DNA of 11,144 nucleotides from an uncultured bacterium. GTDB lineage: Bacteria; Bacteroidota; Bacteroidia; Chitinophagales; CAIODY01. The position numbers were made by a program, and so were the translations under genes. The stretch spans positions 1-11,144 of the forward strand of contig CAIQHW010000204.1 of assembly GCA_903871715.1 (NCBI GenBank), read 5' to 3'. Numbering within the stretch: the first letter of the stretch is position 1; every line of letters begins with the position of its first letter. This document shows, piece by piece, positions 5,790 to 11,144 of the stretch. The notes beneath the pieces are model-generated. The model was not told the DNA's origin and made no database searches. It saw only the letters and a list, made by a program, of their open reading frames with translations.

Positions 5790-6287
5790 ATGCAAAAGAA
5801 AAATTTAATTTATATCGTTGGCGGCGCGGCCGTTATTGGTTATTTTCTTTGGATGAAAAAGAAAAATGCAGCAGAATTGCCGTCTCAAGCTTCAGAAACA
5901 ACCCCTGATCAAGCTTTGGCACCGGCGTTTGTAAATGAAACAACGGACGTAATAAAAAAAGTTGCAAATACTGTCAAATCACTAAGAAAAAAAGGTATTA
6001 TAAAAAGACGTGGCGCACAAACAATTGACGAAAATTCAGGAATGGTGGCGCCTACAAGTCAAGGAATTGAAATGCCTAATATGCCTTCAGAAGCAATTTT
6101 AAGCCCTTCAAGCCCATTAAGCGAAATTATGTCTGATATGTCGCCAGCTACAAAAAAATCAATATTATCGCCACGTGCAGCAAAAAAAGAAGTACGCGCT
6201 TCAGGTGGATCAGCTAAGCAAGCAAGGCAAGCAGCAAAGGCGGCAAGAAAATCGCGCAAAATGGGAGAATTGTCGGTAACATTCTAA
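5790..6287 (+). CDS. single-pass membrane protein with disordered Pro/Ser region and basic tail, 165 aa
   Basis: The membrane span lies at residues ~6-22 (LIYIVGGAAVIGYFLWM), followed by KKK. Residues 28-60 are low-complexity, 60-75 basic (KSLRKKGIIKRRG), 85-120 rich in Met, Pro and Ser (MPNMPSEAILSPSSPLSEIM), and 128-157 a basic Ala-rich helix (SAKQARQAAKAARKSRKM). With an N-terminal anchor, the basic tail could contact the genome or the capsid. The gene starts 10 bases after the previous stop behind an A-run. No named family is recognised; a structural membrane-protein role is inferred from neighbours and architecture. Confidence 0.5.
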   Translation: MQKKNLIYIVGGAAVIGYFLWMKKKNAAELPSQASETTPDQALAPAFVNETTDVIKKVANTVKSLRKKGIIKRRGAQTIDENSGMVAPTSQGIEMPNMPSEAILSPSSPLSEIMSDMSPATKKSILSPRAAKKEVRASGGSAKQARQAAKAARKSRKMGELSVTF

Positions 6288-6297
6288 AAAAAATAAA

Positions 6298-6528
6298 ATG
6301 AAAAAAAATTTTATTTTATATGCCGTTGCTGCGGTAGCAGTATTTTATATCCTTAAAAAAAAGGGTATAATTGGCGAAAGTATTGAAAGTGAAGCAAGAA
6401 AAATGACGGCTGAGGAAGTTGATAATCTTAATTTTAAGATTGATCGTGATACATACGAAAAAGATTATATTAGAAGTCAAATGCCTGACCAAAATCAAAA
6501 TATACAATATGCAAAGGTATGTAACTGA
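6298..6528 (+). CDS. small single-pass membrane protein, 76 aa
   Basis: The protein starts MKKNF, followed by a span at residues ~5-19 (ILYAVAAVAVFYIL) and KKKGI, then a charged, probably helical tail (EARKMTAEEVDNLNFKIDRD) ending in a Gln/Asn-rich stretch. The anchor closely resembles those of the two genes before it (hydrophobic Gly/Ala core bounded by Lys). The 3' end overlaps the next gene by 20 bases in another frame. Function unknown; likely a minor virion or assembly membrane protein. Confidence 0.5.
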   Translation: MKKNFILYAVAAVAVFYILKKKGIIGESIESEARKMTAEEVDNLNFKIDRDTYEKDYIRSQMPDQNQNIQYAKVCN

Positions 6529-6754
6529 AACTAAGGTTTATTTTCAAAGTGGATCAACGCCTTCTGAATGTAACAGTATTTTATTTATAAATACCGGTAC
6601 AACAAATATTAACATTGAAGGCTTGGTGTTAACGCCGGCGCAAAGTTGGTCCGTTGAGGGTAACGCTTGCGAAATAAATGTTAAGTATTATAATTTTGTT
6701 TTTTCAGGTACCGGTAACAATAGCTTGACAGTAATTATTAAAAGATATTTATAA
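6509..6754 (+). CDS. small beta-rich protein preceding the fibre gene, 81 aa
   Basis: The start is the ATG at 6509 (MQRYVTETKVYF), inside the end of the previous gene; an in-frame upstream start at 6419 would add 30 residues that merely re-read that gene. The protein is beta-rich: SILFINTGTTNINIEGLVLTP, SWSVEGNACEINVKYYNFVF, NSLTVIIKRYL. From memory, small proteins of this pattern often stand just before fibre genes in Bacteroidota phages, which would suit a fibre-base or vertex adaptor. Its stop overlaps the fibre ATG by one base (TAATG), implying coupled translation. The role is inferred from position and composition. Confidence 0.5.
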   Translation: MQRYVTETKVYFQSGSTPSECNSILFINTGTTNINIEGLVLTPAQSWSVEGNACEINVKYYNFVFSGTGNNSLTVIIKRYL

Positions 6755-8406
6755 TGCCAGGTTTAACAGTACATTTTGAAGTTCTTAATCAGCTTAACAC
6801 GCCGACGCTTTACGCCGATACGCTTGCCAATAGGCCAGCGGCGCAAATAGTTGGTAGAATATTTTTTCGGACTGATACGCCTTTTGGTGTTTATCGTGAT
6901 ACTGGTACCGGTTGGGATCTTGTCGCAAATTTAGACACAAATAGCGGCGGAACAGTTACAAGTGTGGCGGCTTTAACCCTGGGAACGTCCGGAACTGATT
7001 TAAGCAGTACCGTTGCAAATGGAACTACGACGCCGGTAATAACTTTAAACGTTCCAACGGCTTCGGCTTCAAATCGTGGCGCCTTAAGTTCAACCGATTG
7101 GTCAACATTTAACGGAAAATTTACTTTGCCGGCTTTAACGTCAGGATCCGTTTTATTCAGCGACGGAACTACAATAGCACAAAAAAACGCTAACTTTTTT
7201 TGGGATAACACTAATAACCGTTTAGGTCTTGGAACTGCGACGCCAGGAGTAACTTTAGACGTTCACGGTACCGGTGGTATTTTACATTTAAATGGTACCG
7301 GTACTAATAATAGTTTTCAATTATTTCAAAATGCCGGAACTTCAAAATGGCGAATAGGTAATAACTATTCAACCGGAACAAATTATTTTAGCATTTTTGA
7401 TAATACAAATAGCGTTGAAACTTTAAAGATTACTCCAGGGGCTACCAATACTATTTTATTCACGGGTAATTTAACTGCGACAAGTTTAATAAAATCAGGC
7501 GGAACGGCAGCGCAAATATTAGCAGCGGACGGATCAGTAATAACGGCCGGAAGTAATATTACAATAAGTAGCGGTACAATTAGCGGAAGCGCCGGAATGG
7601 CAATAGGTGGAAGTATAACAAGTGCAACGGCCGGATCTGTTTTGTATGCCGGTGCATCTGGAGTATTAGCACAAACTAATAGTAACTTTTTTTGGGATTC
7701 TACAAATAACCGTTTAGGTATTGGAACGGCAACGCCTACAACACCCTTAGACGTTACCGGTAACGTTAATATTACCGGTAATACAACAAGTGCCGGCGAT
7801 ATTACAATCGTAAAAGCCGGTGCAAGTCCACGTTTATTAGTTCAACAAGCCACGGCGGCGGCTGGTAATAGGCCGGAAGTAACAATTTCAGCGCCGGTAG
7901 GTTTTGCATCATTTTATAAGTTTACAAGTGCAACAACGGCTGTTAAAATAATAGCCGGTAATGATTGCGCTTTATATAATTCAAATAGTGTAGGCGATAT
8001 AGCAATAATGAATGATTTTGCCACAGGTAAATTGAAATTTGCAACCGGTGGATCAGCAACGGCGCAAATGACGTTAACAAGTGCCGGCCGTTTATTAATT
8101 GGTACTACGACTGAAGGAACAAACATTTTAGAGGTAAACGGCAATACACAAATAACCGGTACATTAACAATGGCAGACGCTCAAAACATTGTTTTTGGAT
8201 CAACAACCGGAACTAAATTAGGATCAGCAACAACACAAAAAATTGGTTTTTGGAACGTGGCGCCGATAGTTCAGCCAACAACGGCAGTCGCTTCGGCTAC
8301 GTTTGTAGTAAATGCCGGAACGGCCGTAAATACCTTATCAACGTTTGACGGTTATAAAATTGATCAAGTTGTTAAGGCGCTAAGAAATTTAGGTATATTA
8401 GCATAA
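6754..8406 (+). CDS. fibre/spike protein, probable receptor-binding protein, 550 aa
   Basis: This is the longest gene. The N-terminus (residues 1-60) reads LNTPTLYADTLANRPAAQIVGRIFFRTDT and GVYRDTGTGWDLVAN, typical of phage fibre attachment regions. The shaft is Gly/Thr/Ser/Asn-rich and carries a repeat at residues 131-172 and 294-338 with the core NFFWD(N/S)TNNRLG(L/I)GTATP and ending LDV.G.G/N, plus a degenerate copy at 442-464 (RLLIGTTTEGTNILEVNGN). Such units occur in trimeric beta-structured fibres. The C-terminus ends IDQVVKALRNLGILA, a helical end I associate with phage fibres; no S74 chaperone domain is present. In a tailless virion it would be a vertex spike binding the host surface. 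Confidence 0.8.
   Translation: MPGLTVHFEVLNQLNTPTLYADTLANRPAAQIVGRIFFRTDTPFGVYRDTGTGWDLVANLDTNSGGTVTSVAALTLGTSGTDLSSTVANGTTTPVITLNVPTASASNRGALSSTDWSTFNGKFTLPALTSGSVLFSDGTTIAQKNANFFWDNTNNRLGLGTATPGVTLDVHGTGGILHLNGTGTNNSFQLFQNAGTSKWRIGNNYSTGTNYFSIFDNTNSVETLKITPGATNTILFTGNLTATSLIKSGGTAAQILAADGSVITAGSNITISSGTISGSAGMAIGGSITSATAGSVLYAGASGVLAQTNSNFFWDSTNNRLGIGTATPTTPLDVTGNVNITGNTTSAGDITIVKAGASPRLLVQQATAAAGNRPEVTISAPVGFASFYKFTSATTAVKIIAGNDCALYNSNSVGDIAIMNDFATGKLKFATGGSATAQMTLTSAGRLLIGTTTEGTNILEVNGNTQITGTLTMADAQNIVFGSTTGTKLGSATTQKIGFWNVAPIVQPTTAVASATFVVNAGTAVNTLSTFDGYKIDQVVKALRNLGILA
7144..7767 (+). repeat. duplicated ~130-bp fibre module (7144-7269 and 7633-7767)
   Basis: The two segments encode closely similar ~43-residue units sharing NFFWD-TNNRLG-GTATP, and the DNA is also similar (both contain AACTTTTTTTGGGAT and ATAACCGTTTAGGT). 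The synonymous and missense differences show the duplication is not recent. A third, weaker copy lies at 8077-8145. Confidence 0.75.
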
Positions 8407-8418
8407 AATAATAAAACA

Positions 8419-8682
8419 ATGGTAAACATACAACCTGTACAAGTTTTTACAAATTACGGTCTTAAGTATGCCGTAAAATTTAACCTGGATAGTATTAACG
8501 ATAATTTAGAATCATTTTGTATTTTTCAATATCAGCTTTGCGATGTAAATGAAGTACCGCTATATAGTGGTAATTTAACAATCAATGAGCCTGATTATAC
8601 TTTATGGAATGAAAGTTCTGACATTAATCAATCAGCATATATTTGGGCGACTACTGAATTAGGTTTAACAATAATACCATAA
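8419..8682 (+). CDS. small protein following the fibre gene, 87 aa
   Basis: Beta-rich N-terminal half (LKYAVKFNLDSIND, FCIFQYQLCDVNEVPLYSGNLTI), then a Trp-containing segment (EPDYTLWNESSDINQSAYIWATTELGLTII). The pattern 'YQL-D---PLYSGNLTI--PDY--W---DI----YIW----LGLTII' recalls small proteins I have often seen just downstream of fibre genes in Bacteroidota phages; their function is not known to me. No membrane span. It starts behind AAAACA, 12 bases after the fibre stop. A fibre accessory or chaperone is possible. Confidence 0.5.
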   Translation: MVNIQPVQVFTNYGLKYAVKFNLDSINDNLESFCIFQYQLCDVNEVPLYSGNLTINEPDYTLWNESSDINQSAYIWATTELGLTIIP

Positions 8683-8685
8683 AAT

Positions 8686-8844
8686 ATGAAAGAAATAAAT
8701 GAATTAAAAGCTAAGGCATACGACATAATTAGTAATATAGAATATTATCAAAAGTTGTTAGCAGAAACAAACGCTGAAATACAAAAAAAAGTAACTGAAT
8801 TTAACGAAGCCAATAAGAAATTAGCATCAGAAAATGAACAATAA
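8686..8844 (+). CDS. small coiled-coil protein, 52 aa
   Basis: ATG at 8686 to TAA. Highly helical and charged (MKEINELKAKAYDIISNIEY, LLAETNAEIQKKVTEFNEAN), with hydrophobic residues in heptad-like spacing throughout. It starts 3 bases after the previous stop and overlaps the next start by 11 bases, so it sits firmly in the operon. Function unknown; a small oligomerising helper in fibre assembly or lysis is possible. Confidence 0.55.
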   Translation: MKEINELKAKAYDIISNIEYYQKLLAETNAEIQKKVTEFNEANKKLASENEQ

Positions 8845-8962
8845 AGCGCTTATATTTTTAATCTTGGCCGTTGGTTTAGTTGCTTTTTCTAAAAAGCAAA
8901 AGAAGTATAAAATTATTGTTCCGCCGCCAACAAAAATTACTGAAGATGAATTTAACAAATGA
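8834..8962 (+). CDS. tiny membrane protein, 42 aa
   Basis: ATG at 8834 (AAAATGAAC), TGA at 8960-8962. Residues 4-18 are hydrophobic (KALIFLILAVGLVAF), then SKKQKKYK, a Pro cluster (IVPPPTKI) and an acidic end. The ORF overlaps the genes on both sides (11 and 17 bases), typical of packed small genes. In the lysis region it may be a membrane helper such as a holin partner or spanin-like peptide. No lipobox cysteine is present, so a lipoprotein outer spanin is not supported. Confidence 0.5.
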   Translation: MNNKALIFLILAVGLVAFSKKQKKYKIIVPPPTKITEDEFNK

Positions 8963-9137
8963 TATGGCAATCATTGCTTCATATATTGTCGGTATTGCTA
9001 TTTTTTACGGATATACTAATGCCAGGTTAAAAGCTTTGGAAGAAAAGCTAAAAAATCAAAATGACATTGCGGAAAGGATCACACGCTTAGAAGAAAAAAT
9101 TAATTTATTGCTTGAATTTAAAATGTTACAAAAATGA
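8946..9137 (+). CDS. small membrane plus coiled-coil protein, holin-like, 63 aa
   Basis: One membrane span (MAIIASYIVGIAIFYGY) followed by a charged coiled coil (ARLKALEEKLKNQNDIAERI, TRLEEKINLLLEF). The start at 8946 (MNLTND) overlaps the previous gene by 17 bases; an alternative ATG at 8964, just after that gene's stop, gives 57 residues. A frame open back to 8880 re-reads the previous gene and is not used. A short N-terminal span with a coiled coil is a common design for phage holins or lysis regulators. Its stop overlaps the next ATG by four bases (ATGA). Confidence 0.5.
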   Translation: MNLTNDMAIIASYIVGIAIFYGYTNARLKALEEKLKNQNDIAERITRLEEKINLLLEFKMLQK

Positions 9138-9289
9138 AAAAAATACTACAAAATTTAAAAACGTCGGTTTTTGGTGCCGTTGCTGGATTGCCTATGATTG
9201 CGGAAGGGATCCAGGGTAAAAACATTATTCAAATTATTTCAGGCCTTGGTGCCTTGTTAGTCGGATTGCTTGCAAAAGATGCAGAATAA
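9134..9289 (+). CDS. small hydrophobic phage protein, holin candidate, 51 aa
   Basis: MKKILQNLKTSVFGAVAGLP, then MIAEGIQGKNIIQIISGLGALLVGLLAKDAE. Two short hydrophobic stretches (residues ~11-22 and ~31-47) flank a polar turn. The ending GLGALLVGLLAKDAE matches a pattern I know from many short phage proteins next to endolysins, often left unnamed. Its placement between the coiled-coil membrane protein and the endolysin, overlapping both (4 and 11 bases), supports a lysis role, with membrane permeabilisation the leading idea. Confidence 0.6.
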   Translation: MKKILQNLKTSVFGAVAGLPMIAEGIQGKNIIQIISGLGALLVGLLAKDAE

Positions 9290-9782
9290 CAAAACATATA
9301 TAATTATTGGCGCTATCGTCATTTTAAGCTTATTTATGGCAACAAAAAGCAAGGCAGCAGAAATAATATCACTTTTTGAAGGCAAAGAAAATGAAGCTTA
9401 TAAGGATCAGGGCGGTATTTATACTATCGGCTTTGGTAGTACCTGGAACTTTGACGAAAAAAGGCCGGTCAAACAAGGCGACAAAATAAGTGATAAAAAG
9501 GCGCTTGAATGGTTAAAATTAGCTATTAAGGACGTCCAGGATCTTATAACTGACGTAGTTAAGGTACCTATTAATCAAAATCAAAAAGACAGTTTAACGA
9601 GTCTTGCATATAATATCGGTAAAGGCGCTTTTGCAAAAAGTACTTTATTAAAATCGCTTAATCAGGGATCGCCGAAAATTATTGTTGCTGATCAGTTTTT
9701 GAGGTGGAACAAAGTAAACGGCAAAATAAATACCGGGCTAACAATTCGGCGCCAAAAGGAAAGAGAGTTATTTTTAAAGTGA
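9279..9782 (+). CDS. endolysin, GH24 (T4-lysozyme-type) with N-terminal membrane segment, 167 aa
   Basis: It would cleave the MurNAc-GlcNAc bond of peptidoglycan. The catalytic pattern is complete and correctly spaced: Glu34 (SLFEGKE), eight residues, Asp43 (YKDQGG), five residues, Thr49 (YTIGFGST). Later GH24 features are SLAYNIGKGAF (108-118) and GLTIRRQKERELF near the end. Residues 7-20 (YIIIGAIVILSLFM) form a weak N-terminal span like the signal-arrest-release segment of secreted phage lysozymes, so it may reach the periplasm without classical holin transport, or be anchored in the virion membrane. I chose the ATG at 9279, not the TTG three codons earlier. It is the last gene before the terminator at 9810. 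Confidence 0.9.
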   Translation: MQNNKTYIIIGAIVILSLFMATKSKAAEIISLFEGKENEAYKDQGGIYTIGFGSTWNFDEKRPVKQGDKISDKKALEWLKLAIKDVQDLITDVVKVPINQNQKDSLTSLAYNIGKGAFAKSTLLKSLNQGSPKIIVADQFLRWNKVNGKINTGLTIRRQKERELFLK

Positions 9783-9809
9783 TCATATATTAGAGTTTAT
9801 GGTTTGACG

Positions 9810-9838
9810 GCCTGAAATTTTTATTTCGGGCTTTTTTT
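9810..9838 (+). terminator. factor-independent terminator ending the structural/lysis operon
   Basis: GCCTGAAAT (9810-9818) pairs with ATTTCGGGC (9823-9831), one T-G wobble, around a TTTT loop, followed by seven Ts (9832-9838). It lies 27 bases after the endolysin stop. Confidence 0.9.
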
Positions 9839-9852
9839 ATTTAAAAAAACCT

Positions 9853-9896
9853 TACTTTTATAGCGACAAATAATTTTAACCCCTAAAAAAAACGTT
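9853..9896 (+). promoter_or_regulatory. likely promoter and leader of the replication unit
   Basis: Because a strong terminator stands at 9810-9838, the genes from 9897 need their own promoter. TACTTTTA (9853-9860) is close to the Bacteroidota -7 box TAnnTTTG, but no clear -33 TTG box is seen at the usual distance. The 5' leader ends AACCCCTAAAAAAAACGTT before ATG. Confidence 0.35.
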
Positions 9897-10169
9897 ATGA
9901 CAAACGAAAAATTGCAAAAGTTAGTTGCACCGGCTTTCCCCCCACAAGTATTTAAAGACAATTTCGATCGTTTTGTTTCGGTAATTCCCGGAATGAGCAA
10001 AATTGAATTTGTATCATCACTGATTTTGCCATTTTATTTACAACGTGCATCCAGGACAAAGTTAATGCACAATGGATCAGAAGTAACCGCCATACAAGCG
10101 GCCATAATTACGGCGACCGATTTATTTAATGAAATTGACGAAGTATGCACGCCGTCACAGATCGTTTAG
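9897..10169 (+). CDS. small protein of unknown function upstream of the helicase, 90 aa
   Basis: Mostly helical and soluble: KLQKLVAPAFPPQVFKDNFD, FVSVIPGMSKIEFVSSLILP, FYLQRASRTKLMHNGSEVTA, IQAAIITATDLFNEIDEV. No zinc or helix-turn-helix motif is plain. The 3' end overlaps the helicase start by 25 bases, so translation is coupled and the two products probably act together. Candidate roles are helicase loader or replication initiator; both are guesses from context. Confidence 0.6.
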   Translation: MTNEKLQKLVAPAFPPQVFKDNFDRFVSVIPGMSKIEFVSSLILPFYLQRASRTKLMHNGSEVTAIQAAIITATDLFNEIDEVCTPSQIV

Positions 10170-10945
10170 CGGCCCGCATTTTTGATCCTTTATTGATCCC
10201 GGAACAAGAAAACATAATTTTAAAGATAGGCGGCAAAATGGCCGGATCGCTTCAAAATTATTGTATATATGCTGGGCAACCTAAGTCCGGAAAGTCAACG
10301 TTTGTATCCGGCCTTATTGCTTCGGCTTTTGTTCCCTGGGATCAATTTGGACAAAAATTGCTATTGCCGGAATCACGACCTAAATTAGCCCTATTTGATA
10401 CGGAATCGTCAACCTGGGATCTTTACCGAACGGTAAAGCGTATAAAAGATTATGCAGACGTAAAAACCTTGCCTAATCGTTTTACCGTTTATTCTTTTCG
10501 TGAAGATCATCCAAAAGAAATATTGATAATGATTGAAACATATTTAAAGCAAACGCCTGATTGCGCCGTTATTGTTATTGACGGCCTTTTAGATCTATGC
10601 TTAAATTATAATGATGAAATTGAAACAAGGTTATTAACCAATACTTTGAAACGGTTAACAAAGGTTTATAATTGTTTTATTATTTCAGTTTTACATTTAT
10701 CAAAAAATTCAGGCGAAACGTTGGGACATTTAGGTAGTAATACTGACCGCTGGGCGCAAAGTACATTTATAATTAAAAAGATCCAGGAAACAAATCAAAT
10801 CACTTTGGAAGCTAAATTTATGCGATCAGATGCCAACCCTGATCCCATTGCGATTGAATGGAACGGATCAAACTTTTCTCAAACTGATTTTAAGGTAGTT
10901 CAACAATTTAAAAACCCGGTCGGAAGGCCTAAAAAAGAAAAATAA
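10145..10945 (+). CDS. RecA/DnaB-fold replicative helicase (RepA-like AAA ATPase), 266 aa
   Basis: Walker A is at residues 44-52 (GQPKSGKST). A strand with FDTESS (84-89) carries the usual acidic residues after the P-loop. Walker B is AVIVIDG (141-147, Asp146). A later SVLHLSKNSGETLGHLGSN (181-199) fits the motif region that senses nucleotide and contacts DNA in the RepA/DnaB group. This family forms hexamers that unwind dsDNA at the fork. The C-terminus GRPKKEK is an AT-hook-like basic tail. It has no primase or polymerase domain and lacks the membrane and packaging features of FtsK/A32 ATPases, so replication rather than packaging is favoured. It overlaps the previous gene by 25 bases and the next by one (TAATG). 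Confidence 0.8.
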   Translation: MHAVTDRLAARIFDPLLIPEQENIILKIGGKMAGSLQNYCIYAGQPKSGKSTFVSGLIASAFVPWDQFGQKLLLPESRPKLALFDTESSTWDLYRTVKRIKDYADVKTLPNRFTVYSFREDHPKEILIMIETYLKQTPDCAVIVIDGLLDLCLNYNDEIETRLLTNTLKRLTKVYNCFIISVLHLSKNSGETLGHLGSNTDRWAQSTFIIKKIQETNQITLEAKFMRSDANPDPIAIEWNGSNFSQTDFKVVQQFKNPVGRPKKEK

Positions 10946-11144
10946 TGAAAGAAACTATTGAAATAGAAAGAAGTGAATTTTATTTAAAAAACGATAATTG
11001 CCCATATTATAGCGCAAATGATAATTTTAATTTAATTTTTTTATCAGCTATTGAAAGTTCAAGACTTAACAAAAAAGATGTTGAAATATGGCATTATTCT
11101 TATTTTGAGGAAGAATATAGAAAAATAACAACATTAAAATTTAA
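10945..11144 (+). CDS. partial ORF running off the window end, unknown, at least 66 aa
   Basis: It starts with ATG overlapping the helicase stop by one base (TAATG), which supports a real, coupled gene. The visible part is acidic and aromatic: MKETIEIERSEFYLKNDNCP, YYSANDNFNLIFLSAIESSR, DVEIWHYSYFEEEYRKITTL. No family is recognised. If the molecule is circular, the frame would continue across position 1 and stop with TAG at 71-73, giving 90 residues; this is not proven. Confidence 0.55.
   Translation, partial: MKETIEIERSEFYLKNDNCPYYSANDNFNLIFLSAIESSRLNKKDVEIWHYSYFEEEYRKITTLKF

Noticed and set aside
6059..6507. Antisense frames at 6059-6259 and 6316-6507
   Set aside because: Shadows of the basic Ala-rich tail and of the 76-residue membrane protein; no independent start context.
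6419..6508. Longer start for the 81-residue beta protein
   Set aside because: The added residues only re-read the 3' end of the preceding gene in another frame; ATG at 6509 matches the packed style of the operon.
6891..8144. Antisense open frames inside the fibre gene (6891-7211, 7914-8144)
   Set aside because: The sense strand is a clear fibre with repeats; the antisense frames arise from its Thr/Gly/Ala codon bias.
7144..8145. Repeats in the fibre gene as a CRISPR array or mobile repeat
   Set aside because: The copies are few, imperfect, in frame and coding for protein modules; spacing and sequence do not fit CRISPR.
8880..8945. Longer start for the membrane/coiled-coil protein
   Set aside because: It would lie wholly within the 42-residue gene and add a basic stretch (KSKRSIKLLFRRQQKLL) in front of the membrane span.
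10145..10945. ATPase as a genome-packaging motor of a membrane-containing phage
   Set aside because: Motif spacing and the FDTESS and HLSKNSGETLGHLGSN segments fit the RepA/DnaB helicase group, and it is in a replication unit away from capsid genes.
1..11144. tRNA, rRNA, insertion sequence, integrase or attachment sites
   Set aside because: No cloverleaf, transposase or recombinase motif, or flanking direct repeat could be seen.

Overview
The window looks like most or all of the genome of a small tailless phage (or a closely related extrachromosomal element) of a Bacteroidota host, probably a flavobacterium-like organism. The grounds are: very AT-rich DNA; start codons preceded by A-rich stretches (AAACAATG, AAAAAATG) instead of Shine-Dalgarno sequences; and protein patterns I associate with Bacteroidota phages, such as the fibre with LGIGTATP-type repeats, the SSB-like protein ending in DDLPF, and a 51-residue hydrophobic protein ending LLVGLLAKDAE. 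No terminase, portal, tail tube, tape measure, integrase, HUH replication initiator or FtsK/A32-type packaging ATPase can be seen. The many single-membrane-pass proteins beside beta-rich capsid candidates suggest an icosahedral virion with an internal membrane, in the size class of the flavobacterial phage FLiP. That comparison is inference, not a demonstrated homology.

Layout. (1) Positions 1-327 hold two hairpins, a 59-residue ORF and a strong bidirectional terminator. (2) Positions 332-1024 on the minus strand hold an SSB-like gene preceded by a 28-residue ORF, with a factor-independent terminator between them. (3) Positions 1025-1254 form the divergent control region, with a 28-bp element repeated exactly at 4578-4605 and three related AT-rich arms that can fold into two mutually exclusive hairpins, one resembling a terminator. 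(4) Positions 1255-9782 form one long plus-strand operon. Its order is: transglutaminase-like membrane-anchored protein, basic protein, polar glycine-rich membrane protein, two capsid candidates separated by a hairpin, an accessory protein, three single-pass membrane proteins, a small beta protein, a 550-residue fibre/spike, its 87-residue neighbour, then overlapping tiny coiled-coil, membrane and holin-like genes and a GH24 endolysin. A terminator follows at 9810-9838. (5) From 9897 a separate plus-strand unit encodes a 90-residue unknown protein, a RecA/DnaB-fold replicative helicase (RepA-like) and an ORF cut by the window end.

How it may work: the helicase and SSB-like protein would support replication by host polymerases. 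The long operon would supply virion proteins, the receptor-binding spike and lysis functions. If the molecule is circular, the replication unit at 9897 runs through the window ends and stops at the bidirectional terminator at 298-327, giving a tidy transcription map. The sequence alone does not prove circularity.
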